From: Fulvivirga aurantia
GTDB taxonomy: Bacteria; Bacteroidota; Bacteroidia; Cytophagales; Cyclobacteriaceae
Assembly (NCBI RefSeq): GCF_009711475.1
Contig: NZ_SMMD01000698.1
Coordinates: 1-5,861, forward strand
DNA: 5,861 nt
Reading direction: 5' to 3'
This document shows, in pieces, positions 1 to 5,861 of the stretch. Position numbers and translations under genes: made by a program. The notes beneath the pieces were generated by a model. It did not search any database. It was not told the origin of the DNA and saw only the letters and a list, made by a program, of their open reading frames with translations. Each line of letters begins with the position of its first letter. Within the stretch, counting starts at the first letter, position 1.

Positions 1-1515
1 TTGTAAAAATTCGTCCTCAGTGATATCAACGTATTCAATCTTCACCTCAAAATATTGTCCCGCACTTAGTGAGTAGTTCTTTGCTTCAATCTCGTCATAG
101 CTTACCACCACAGAGAAGTCATCCACTGGCTCCTTCTTGTTAAAGGTCTCAATTATTCTGTCTTCTTCCTCGGTTGATAGCACTGTCCGCTGATTCTTAT
201 CATCCACTTTTATTTTCTCGCCCAATCCGGAGGCATCGACCAATACTACTTCTTCTTTATTCTCTTTATCAATAAACAAGATAGAAACATTGGTACCTGT
301 AGAAGCAAAAATATTACTTGGCATGCTCACGACCCCGGCAAGCATCTTTTCTTTCACCAACTTCTCTCGTATTTTCTTGTCTATCCCACTTTGTGCCGTG
401 ATGAAGCCTGTAGGCACTACAATAGCGGCTTTGCCCTTTGTGTTTAGTGAATGCATAATATGCTGGATGAAAAGTAAGTAGATTGCCATCGACTCTTTTT
501 TCTTTTTAGGCACATTGGGTATACCGGCAAAGAAGCGTTCGTTATTGGCATCTATATCCAGGTCGTCCCTGTAATCAGAAAAATCCAGCTTAAAAGGCGG
601 ATTGGAAACGATGTAATCAAAAGTCTCATTACCTCTACTTAAATGATAAGGGTTTGATATTGTATTACCCTGCACAATGTTGGGAATAGAATGTACGAGA
701 TCATTAAGAATCAGGTTGAGTCGCAAAAGGTTAGAAGATTTCTGCGAAATATCCTGTGAGTAAATGGTGCATCTGTCCGGGCCAATCTGGTGAGCCAAAT
801 TCATTAATAGGGATCCCGAACCCGCAGAAGGATCATAACATTTTACATTGCTCACATCTTCCTGCACCAAACACCTGGCCATGATCTTGGCTACCGCATG
901 AGGTGTGAAGTACTCGGCATACTTACCCCCACTGTTGGTGTTATAGTCTTTGATCAGGTACTCAAAGATGGTGGCATAGAAGTCAAACTTCTCATGAAAA
1001 ATGTGCTCAAAGCTAAAGTTGGTAAGTTTATTTACAATCGCCCGGCAAAATTCATTGCGATTATCCGTTACATATTTGCTGATATTTTCGAAAAGCACCA
1101 CCTTTTCTCCGCTGTTAGTCAATACCGAAAACAGGTCACTGTTTTCCTTGGCTATGTCCAGTAAAGTGTCATCAAAAATCTGTGCAAAGTCAGCCTCATT
1201 CTGTCGTTCAAAGAGTGAAGAAATAAAATGATTTGGGCTAATACGTGCTGTGCTTTCATCCAACTGTGCCATCAGAAACTCGTATTCTTCTTCATTTTTC
1301 GCCTTAAGCGCTTCCTCCCAATTCTCTGCTTTGGCAATGTCTTCGTCCAGTTTTTTAATTTCATAAACGAACTTGTCGTTAAGAAATTTGTACAAAAATA
1401 CCTGGGTGATGATTTTAAACTCGTTACCATCATTTCCCAAACCGTGATTAGCGCAGACGCTTTTAAGCCCGTCTATCAGCTCTTTGGTTTTCTTTTCAAA
1501 TTCTATTGTACTCAT
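1..1515 (-). CDS. hsdM: Type I restriction-modification DNA methyltransferase subunit HsdM (3' end cut by window edge)
   Basis: Reading the minus strand from the ATG at 1515-1513 gives an uninterrupted frame of 505 codons reaching the window edge, so the stop is not visible. HsdM is the adenine-N6 methyltransferase subunit; with HsdS it modifies the target, and it is also needed for restriction. An HsdM_N-like helical domain covers roughly residues 1-150. The catalytic domain shows the conserved YFTP segment (Y202-P205), SAM-binding motif I as DPSAGSGSLL (228-237) and catalytic motif IV as NPPF (305-308). The N-[PP]-F form is the usual adenine-methylase signature. The last visible residues (YSLSAGQYFEV, then ITEDEF) resemble the tail of HsdM proteins, which are usually about 500-530 residues, so little is missing. 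The ATG overlaps the hsdR stop as ATGA, and a GAGGGAG Shine-Dalgarno lies 6 bases upstream inside hsdR. No frameshift or missing key residue is seen. hsdS is expected next, outside the window. Confidence 0.96.
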   Translation of the reverse strand, partial: MSTIEFEKKTKELIDGLKSVCANHGLGNDGNEFKIITQVFLYKFLNDKFVYEIKKLDEDIAKAENWEEALKAKNEEEYEFLMAQLDESTARISPNHFISSLFERQNEADFAQIFDDTLLDIAKENSDLFSVLTNSGEKVVLFENISKYVTDNRNEFCRAIVNKLTNFSFEHIFHEKFDFYATIFEYLIKDYNTNSGGKYAEYFTPHAVAKIMARCLVQEDVSNVKCYDPSAGSGSLLMNLAHQIGPDRCTIYSQDISQKSSNLLRLNLILNDLVHSIPNIVQGNTISNPYHLSRGNETFDYIVSNPPFKLDFSDYRDDLDIDANNERFFAGIPNVPKKKKESMAIYLLFIQHIMHSLNTKGKAAIVVPTGFITAQSGIDKKIREKLVKEKMLAGVVSMPSNIFASTGTNVSILFIDKENKEEVVLVDASGLGEKIKVDDKNQRTVLSTEEEDRIIETFNKKEPVDDFSVVVSYDEIEAKNYSLSAGQYFEVKIEYVDITEDEFLQ

Positions 1516-4500
1516 GCTGCACTCCCTCGATATTCATTTAAATATTCCTTCACCAATAAGGCGTTTATTCTCTTTGTTCTATTCATATCCAAATCGAGCT
1601 TATGGTGGTTTTTTAGCTCCTCTATTACAAGACGCATCATCATTTTTTCCACATAGCTTTCATTATTGAGCATGTTAGCGTTATTCAATACCTGCTCATC
1701 TGCCTTTTCCTTCAATGACTGTAAAGCTTCAAAAAGTTTCAAATCATTATCAGTTAATGGGTCTTTTTCCATCAGACGTTTATGCAGACGAGCATATTTC
1801 TCATCATTAGCATACTTAGCCCTTAGCAAATGATTTTTTCGCTCCAACTCTTTGGCTCTTGCATGGATAGAATTTAGTTCTTTCATATTTTCTTCCATGT
1901 CCTCTTTCGTAATCTCATTGAGATTTTTCTTTTTAAACAACCGCTCCAACTCTTCCTTCAAAGAAATAAACACTGGATCTGCACCGTCAAAGTTACCATT
2001 TAAAGCTTCTCGTGTCTTTCTCAAGAGCTCTTTATATTCATCGGCCAATACCATTTCTTCTTCACTTATTTTCGCAAAAGAAAAAATGATATCTTCTAAA
2101 GCTACATTCAGCAGATTGCGTGTTTCATCTCCTTTCTCCAGCGTTTCTTTGATGTTGATATTGGCAAGGCGATTATTTGCTTCACGCGAAAGAACTGTGA
2201 GTTTTTGGAAATCAAGCTTTTCTAAAAGGTCATAATTCCCAGATAGTCGAATTAGATTGTACAAGCTTTTGGCATTGTTCAAAGCACGAGTGATTTTCAA
2301 CATCTCAGTGCGATCATTAATCTGGGAGATTTGTTTGGAGAAGTTTTCTGCATTAATAGTGTCGAAGTGGAAGAGTACTTCTTTAATCTCCTGTATCTCT
2401 TCATTGATCTCTTCCTGCGTTTTGAAAAGCTTGGAATAGCTCTCCATCTCATCTCCAAGCTCAGACTGCAGCTCGTTGAAATAGGCCTGATTCGTTTTAT
2501 CAAACTCTTTTTTAATGTCAGCAAAATCTACAACATAGCCATAGCGATAGTTTTTGTATGTCCTGTTTACACGTGTTAGTGCTTGCAATAGGTTGTGGGC
2601 CTTGATCACACGACCCAGATAAAGTTTCTTTAAGCGTTTGGCATCAAAACCGGTCAATAGCATATTGTATACAAATAAGAAATCGATCTTACCTGCCTTG
2701 TAATCCTTCACGAGGTCTTTACGCTCCTGCTTGGTACCAATGTCATGTAGAATCAGCGCGGCATTTTTAACCCGGTAGCTTTCTCTTTTTTCCTTTCCAT
2801 AAGAAACAGGATCATCAGCAGCCAAAGGCAAATTCCTTTCCTGTTCAGCGTAATTGCTTTGGAAGATTTCATACATCTTCTTGGCCTGGTCAGATGAATC
2901 ACAAATTACCATGCCGCCAATAGAGGCATCATTCTGAGTCATTCTAGCCCTTTCAAAATCCATGATGATATAATCGAGCATGGGTTCTACAAACTTATGA
3001 TGGGCATAGATGAATTTACGATCTGCGTCCCCTTTCAGTACCTCAATTTCATCTAATGCCTTCTGCAATGCCAGCTTATAACTAGTTTCAATTTCTTCTC
3101 GAATTAGGCGTAGTGTATAGCCATCGGCAATGGATTTGTTGTAATAGTATTTGTGTATGTAATCGCCAAACAGATCTCTCGACTTCAGATTATCGCCAAT
3201 GAGTGGTGTACCTGTCAAACCAATTTTAATGGCGTTCTTATCCGATTCTTTCAGGTTGGCCAGAAAACTTCCTTTTGGATTATAGCTTCTATGCACTTCA
3301 TCTAAAAAGTAGACTCTCTGTATATTGACGTTGTAATCGGTATTCCTTAAAACGTCTTTGTCTTCTTTAAATTTCTGTATGTTGACTACTGTAATTTCAG
3401 GTCTACCGGAAGCATTGTGCAGTACAGTGGTACTCTTAATGTCCTTTACAAACTGATCTCGAGAATTAATCACATGCACAATCAAATCCCTGTGCCTGAA
3501 TTCTCTTGAAGCTTGCTCAGCAAGATCAATCCTATCTACAATAAAATAGAATTTGGGAATGACTTTTTGCTTTTGAAAATAATCGGTAAGGTAGCGCACG
3601 TTATAGTAAGCGAGGGCAGTTTTACCCGATCCCTGGGTGTGCCAAATAATTCCTTTCTTGATGCCTTCATTAAGGCTCTTTTCTATCGCTTTCGTGGCAA
3701 AAAGCTGTGGATAGCGCATGATGTGCTTTTCCAATTTGCCCAGATCTTCTTCTACATAAGTGATAGCATATTGAAGAATAAAAGCTAACCTCTCCTTTTG
3801 CAATAGAGAAGTACAAATGCGATTCGTAGGCGTGTCAGGATCCTTATTGGTTTTAAATTCATCTGTGCTTTTGATACCTACATAGTTGGTATCTCTTAAA
3901 ACAAAGTCTTCAGTTTTGGGATCCAGATCACTTAGTACTTCATCAAGATTAAATGTATCATCTTCTCTAAAATAGTTAAAGACCGGTTTCCCGTAAGCCG
4001 TACTGGAATAAAAAGCTCCCTGAAAAGGTTGAAGTGCTTCATCATCATACTCCATGTTATTGGAGAAGATCATGAGCTGTGTCAGGTTAATGAACTTTCT
4101 AAATTTCTTATTGGCAAACCTTCGTGCAATCCGCTTGTGTTCAGCCTGAATACCATCGAGATTATTAGGTTTTTTCACCTCAATAAAGACCAGTGGCATA
4201 CCATTAATAAGAATGCTAATGTCGGGTCTAAACTCCTCATCATCTTTAATACAAGGCAACTCAGTGACAACATGGAAGCTGTTATTATTGAAATTTTCAA
4301 AGTCAATGAGTCGAGGGGTGTTTCGATCGATGAGCTTACGATAAAATACTCTACCCAGATCTTCATTTTCCAGGTCTAGCGAAAGCTCATCATAATATCG
4401 AGGTATATCGCCAGGGTCTAAATCGGGATTGATTTCTGCAATGGCCTTTTGAAAAATATCAGTAAAGATGTTAGTAGAAGGATCCCACGACTGACCTTTC

Positions 4501-4580
4501 AAAGATAAATAAGTGTATCCCAGCCTGGTAAGATGAAGTATGGTCGGTATTTTAACTCTTGAGTCTTCGTTGAATTTCAT
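1512..4580 (-). CDS. hsdR: Type I restriction enzyme subunit HsdR (nuclease and translocase)
   Basis: A 1022-residue protein of typical HsdR length. HsdR binds the HsdM/HsdS core, pumps DNA using ATP and cuts unmodified DNA far from the target. The N-terminal PD-(D/E)xK nuclease is visible as RPD (D120) followed by FIEVKKP (E134, K136), with the 14-residue D-to-E spacing seen in known HsdR. Q168 in QLMIF sits where the family has its QxxxY motif, here with Phe for Tyr. The superfamily 2 motor follows: Walker A HTQGSGKT (314-321), Walker B DEVH (427-430), motif III GLTGTPL (454-460), a motif V-like LLTGFDAK (641-648) and motif VI QALTRVNRT (666-674). Residues from about 700 to the end are helical and charged, matching the C-terminal region that contacts HsdM. 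The ATG at 4580 is the earliest possible start because a TAA codon lies directly before it in frame; the next Met is at residue 118, inside the nuclease. No good Shine-Dalgarno is seen. All catalytic motifs are intact, so the enzyme should be active. It is first in the operon and overlaps hsdM by four bases. Confidence 0.97.
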   Translation of the reverse strand: MKFNEDSRVKIPTILHLTRLGYTYLSLKGQSWDPSTNIFTDIFQKAIAEINPDLDPGDIPRYYDELSLDLENEDLGRVFYRKLIDRNTPRLIDFENFNNNSFHVVTELPCIKDDEEFRPDISILINGMPLVFIEVKKPNNLDGIQAEHKRIARRFANKKFRKFINLTQLMIFSNNMEYDDEALQPFQGAFYSSTAYGKPVFNYFREDDTFNLDEVLSDLDPKTEDFVLRDTNYVGIKSTDEFKTNKDPDTPTNRICTSLLQKERLAFILQYAITYVEEDLGKLEKHIMRYPQLFATKAIEKSLNEGIKKGIIWHTQGSGKTALAYYNVRYLTDYFQKQKVIPKFYFIVDRIDLAEQASREFRHRDLIVHVINSRDQFVKDIKSTTVLHNASGRPEITVVNIQKFKEDKDVLRNTDYNVNIQRVYFLDEVHRSYNPKGSFLANLKESDKNAIKIGLTGTPLIGDNLKSRDLFGDYIHKYYYNKSIADGYTLRLIREEIETSYKLALQKALDEIEVLKGDADRKFIYAHHKFVEPMLDYIIMDFERARMTQNDASIGGMVICDSSDQAKKMYEIFQSNYAEQERNLPLAADDPVSYGKEKRESYRVKNAALILHDIGTKQERKDLVKDYKAGKIDFLFVYNMLLTGFDAKRLKKLYLGRVIKAHNLLQALTRVNRTYKNYRYGYVVDFADIKKEFDKTNQAYFNELQSELGDEMESYSKLFKTQEEINEEIQEIKEVLFHFDTINAENFSKQISQINDRTEMLKITRALNNAKSLYNLIRLSGNYDLLEKLDFQKLTVLSREANNRLANINIKETLEKGDETRNLLNVALEDIIFSFAKISEEEMVLADEYKELLRKTREALNGNFDGADPVFISLKEELERLFKKKNLNEITKEDMEENMKELNSIHARAKELERKNHLLRAKYANDEKYARLHKRLMEKDPLTDNDLKLFEALQSLKEKADEQVLNNANMLNNESYVEKMMMRLVIEELKNHHKLDLDMNRTKRINALLVKEYLNEYRGSAA
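1522..1528 (-). promoter_or_regulatory. Strong ribosome binding site of hsdM
   Basis: On the minus strand the sequence GAGGGAG ends 6 bases before the hsdM ATG and lies within the last codons of hsdR. It is the best Shine-Dalgarno match found at any gene start in this window. It fixes the hsdM start at 1515 and suggests that HsdM is also initiated independently of pure re-initiation, in line with the need for two HsdM per complex. The stoichiometry is family knowledge; its link to this site is inference. Confidence 0.7.
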
Positions 4581-4611
4581 TTAAGGGCACTAAATTTTAA
4601 GAGCAGACCTT

Positions 4612-4623
4612 TAAATTAATTTA
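4612..4623. repeat. Perfect 12-base AT palindrome TAAATTAATTTA
   Basis: This is a perfectly self-complementary 12-mer about 30 bases upstream of the hsdR ATG. Its last ten bases, AATTAATTTA, recur at 4731-4740 just before the plus-strand gene, so similar sequence stands near both ends of the divergent region. Being made only of A and T, it could arise by chance in such a biased stretch. Confidence 0.3.
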
Positions 4624-4682
4624 TATCAGATTTAATTTATAATTAATAATATAATTATTTAGGATATATCTATCTAAATGAC

Positions 4683-4699
4683 AATTGAAGTGATCAATT
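4683..4699. promoter_or_regulatory. Candidate operator: inverted repeat AATTGA-N5-TCAATT
   Basis: Two perfect 6-base arms separated by agtga form a 17-base dyad, a size typical of sites bound by dimeric XRE-type repressors. It lies about 50-70 bases upstream of the plus-strand gene and about 105 bases upstream of hsdR. A further CAATTGAGG at 4719-4727 repeats the CAATTGAAG of the left side (4682-4690) at 37-base spacing. The HTH protein encoded at 5497-5760 is an obvious candidate binder, but this is inference only. Confidence 0.3.
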
Positions 4700-4738
4700 T
4701 TACCTATTGCCTCCAGTGCAATTGAGGGTTAATTAATT

Positions 4739-4743
4739 TAAGG
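4739..4743 (+). promoter_or_regulatory. Weak ribosome binding site (TAAGG) of the plus-strand gene
   Basis: TAAGG lies 7 bases before the ATG at 4751. This spacing favours 4751 over the other in-frame ATGs at 4757 and 4760, which would leave 13 and 16 bases. The same bases include the in-frame TAA (4739-4741) that blocks any longer start. Confidence 0.4.
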
Positions 4744-4750
4744 TCAAACA

Positions 4751-5479
4751 ATGAACATGATGATCAACCAACAGCTAAAACAATTGTATAAAAATGCATA
4801 TGGGAAATTAGTTGAACCACTTCGGCAGAAAAATTCACTGCTCGGTTATAGGGACAAAGCTACTAATCCCCTTCTAATTCAAGTAGACAACAATTATGAG
4901 AAAGCGGACATGAAGATTATGATCTTTGGGCAGGAGACTAATAGCTGGCTCTCTGAAATAAATAGGGGTGTATTTTGTGGTGAAATCCAGCCGGTTCTAG
5001 AATGCTATAAAAGTTTTTTCCTTAGTGGAAATTGCTTTAAATATGGTGGTTCATTTTGGAATGGAATTAAGCGATTTAAGTCAAATTTAAAATCTGAGTA
5101 TCCTAATATTCAATTTTCTTGGATATGGAATAATATAGTAAAAGTAGGTAAGTGCGAGAAAGGGTATCCATATGCCACTCACAGTTTAACGGATACTCTA
5201 TTTGACGTTACAAGAGAGGAAATTAAAATATTAAAGCCAGATTTATTTATCTTTTTTACCGGCCCTAATTACGACTCTGAAATACGAAAGTTTCTTGGAG
5301 AATTTGAATCAGTTGTAATTTCCAAGTTTGGGACTAGGCAACTAAGCAAAATATCGAACTCCGTATTAAAGAATGCTTATCGAACTTATCACCCGAATTA
5401 CCTATGGCGTAAAGGAATCCACTCTTACTTGTCTCCTATTTTAATGGATCTTAGGGAGTGTTTTGCACATAAAATGTAA
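4751..5479 (+). CDS. Uracil-DNA glycosylase-fold-like protein of unknown function
   Basis: I do not recognise a named family for this 242-residue protein, but the order of its motifs resembles the UDG superfamily. A strand-like MKIMIFGQETNSW (54-66) puts GQE where UDG motif A (GQDPYH and relatives) follows the first strand. WIWNNIVKVG (124-133) resembles the central Asn-bearing strand of family 4-type enzymes. LKPDLFIFFTG (161-171) resembles the 'region of Pro-Asp then hydrophobic strand' before the last helix. YRTYHPNYLWRKG (210-222) resembles the closing motif with HPs/HPa. There is no signal peptide or membrane segment, so it should be cytoplasmic. If the fold is right, it would bind DNA and flip or sense a base; the Glu in place of the usual catalytic Asp leaves activity open. 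It is divergent from hsdR and convergent with the HTH gene. Sampled GC is lower than in hsdM (17 of 60 bases at 5041-5100 against 28 of 60 at 781-840), which fits separate acquisition. The coding call is strong; the fold call is moderate. Confidence 0.85.
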   Translation: MNMMINQQLKQLYKNAYGKLVEPLRQKNSLLGYRDKATNPLLIQVDNNYEKADMKIMIFGQETNSWLSEINRGVFCGEIQPVLECYKSFFLSGNCFKYGGSFWNGIKRFKSNLKSEYPNIQFSWIWNNIVKVGKCEKGYPYATHSLTDTLFDVTREEIKILKPDLFIFFTGPNYDSEIRKFLGEFESVVISKFGTRQLSKISNSVLKNAYRTYHPNYLWRKGIHSYLSPILMDLRECFAHKM

Positions 5480-5496
5480 AATAATGTGATTGTAAT

Positions 5497-5760
5497 CTAT
5501 CTAAAATTGACTAAATCTTTCAATTCCATATTCATAGCTTTGGCTATCAGGTATAAAGTACTAATTGTCACATTAATCTCACCTCGTTCTATTCTGCCCA
5601 CCTGGCTTATAGGAATGTCAGCCTCATAAGCAAGCTCCTCCTGACTCATTCCCCTATGTTTACGAAGCTTTCTGAGGTGAGATCCAAAACTGTCTAATAG
5701 CTCTTGATTGCGGTTTTTAATCACAGAGCCAAAGTCCGAATCACATACGTTTTGAATCAA
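5497..5760 (-). CDS. Small XRE-family helix-turn-helix transcriptional regulator
   Basis: An 87-residue protein, little more than one Cro/C1-type HTH domain. It probably binds DNA as a dimer and acts as a local repressor or controller. The domain runs from about residue 25 to 84: FGSHLRKLRKHRG (25-37) is helix 1, MSQEELAYEADI (38-49) is helix 2, and PISQVGRIERGE (50-61) is the recognition helix with the typical R-x-E-R-G ending. ISTLYLIAKAMNMELKDL (66-83) closes the fold. The start is uncertain. TTG at 5760 is the longest option (an in-frame TAG lies at 5775-5773 with no ATG between), while GTG at 5724 would give a 76-residue protein whose N-terminus fits the compact family better. Neither has a convincing Shine-Dalgarno. 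Its stop is 17 bases from that of the convergent plus-strand gene, with no hairpin between them. Similar small HTH genes commonly sit beside restriction and mobile loci; control of hsdR-hsdM is inference. Confidence 0.88.
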   Translation of the reverse strand: MIQNVCDSDFGSVIKNRNQELLDSFGSHLRKLRKHRGMSQEELAYEADIPISQVGRIERGEINVTISTLYLIAKAMNMELKDLVNFR

Positions 5761-5861
5761 CTCATATATGCGCTATTTTTAGAAAAGTTATACGTTCAGT
5801 ACTATGATAAATAATACTTTAATCTCCCGTTCGTGGATCCAAAGAATTTCACTTTCAGATA
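5761..5861. promoter_or_regulatory. Leader and probable promoter region of the HTH gene, to window edge
   Basis: These 101 bases lie upstream of the HTH gene on the minus strand and should contain its promoter if it is transcribed alone. AT-rich boxes such as TATTAT and TATAAC are visible on the minus strand, and CTTTGGATCC supplies a TTTG, but their spacing does not match a recognised promoter pattern. Short open frames touch the right edge (a plus-strand ATG at 5804, and minus-strand frames stopping near 5802 and 5790). None is long enough to call as a gene. Confidence 0.3.

Larger units (their letters stand above)
4581..4750. promoter_or_regulatory. AT-rich divergent intergenic region (promoters of hsdR and the plus-strand gene)
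   Basis: These 170 bases separate two divergent start codons and must hold at least the promoter for hsdR-hsdM on the minus strand and probably one for the plus-strand gene. The core from about 4610 to 4680 is almost entirely A and T. It has several TATAAA/TATAAT-like sequences on both strands, so no single -10 box can be assigned. I looked for the Bacteroidota promoter pattern (TTTG about 20 bases before TAnnTTTG) and found no clean copy. TACCTATTG at 4701-4709 is a near miss on the plus strand. Short symmetric elements within the region are listed separately. No gene or RNA is recognised here. Confidence 0.6.

Noticed and set aside
898..1164. Plus-strand open frame of 88 codons within hsdM
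   Set aside because: It is antisense to the well-conserved HsdM frame that carries the YFTP region; the product has no recognisable features.
1228..1656. Plus-strand open frame of 142 codons spanning the hsdR-hsdM junction
   Set aside because: The Phe-rich product is what the antisense of Lys/Glu-rich helical coding sequence gives. Both sense genes are clearly real here.
1852..2235. Plus-strand open frame of 127 codons, rich in Ser and Phe
   Set aside because: It is antisense to the charged C-terminal helices of HsdR, with no plausible start signal or domain.
4029..4379. Plus-strand open frame of 116 codons opposite the HsdR nuclease domain
   Set aside because: The minus-strand frame there encodes the conserved D120/E134/K136 nuclease site. 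The opposite frame is a shadow.
4976..5155. Cysteines C76, C85, C95 and C135 of the UDG-like protein as a possible 4Fe-4S cluster
   Set aside because: Family 4 and 5 UDGs place a close cysteine pair at the N-terminus before motif A, and no such pair is present here. The spacing does not support a cluster.
5480..5496. Rho-independent terminator between the convergent genes
   Set aside because: The 17 bases contain no stem with a following T run on either strand.
1..5861. CRISPR array, tRNA, rRNA, insertion sequence or attachment site
   Set aside because: I saw no regularly spaced repeats, tRNA-like cloverleaf, transposase gene or flanking terminal repeats. Coding sequence fills nearly all the window.

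Overview
The window carries the R and M subunit genes of a Type I restriction-modification locus on the minus strand (hsdR 4580 to 1512, then hsdM from 1515 running off the left edge). To their right lies a short accessory segment: a 242-residue plus-strand protein (4751-5479), which I read as a divergent member of the uracil-DNA glycosylase (UDG) fold superfamily, and a small XRE-type helix-turn-helix regulator on the minus strand (5497-5760). Coding density is high. The only sizeable non-coding stretch is the 170-base, very AT-rich region between the divergent hsdR and plus-strand genes.

The host is probably a Bacteroidota member (Cytophagia or Flavobacteriia-like). The DNA is low to moderate in GC, hsdR and the plus-strand gene have weak Shine-Dalgarno signals next to AT-rich leaders, and the regulator resembles a small HTH type common in that phylum. 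This placement is inference; no marker gene is present.

Layout: hsdM is open to the left edge and lacks only its extreme C-terminus. hsdS is not in the window and, in an R-M-S order, would lie beyond coordinate 1. hsdR and hsdM share an ATGA stop/start overlap, so they are almost certainly co-transcribed and translationally coupled. hsdR has an intact PD-(D/E)xK nuclease, a full set of helicase motor motifs and a helical C-terminus. The plus-strand gene and the HTH gene are convergent, with 17 bases between their stop codons.

How the genes may work together: HsdM with an unseen HsdS would methylate a bipartite target, and HsdR would translocate and cut unmodified DNA. The HTH protein is a candidate regulator of the locus. 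The UDG-fold protein is the most novel element. It has the spacing of UDG motifs, but its first motif has Glu where classical UDG has the catalytic Asp. A base-excising or base-sensing defence protein beside a restriction system is a plausible but untested idea.
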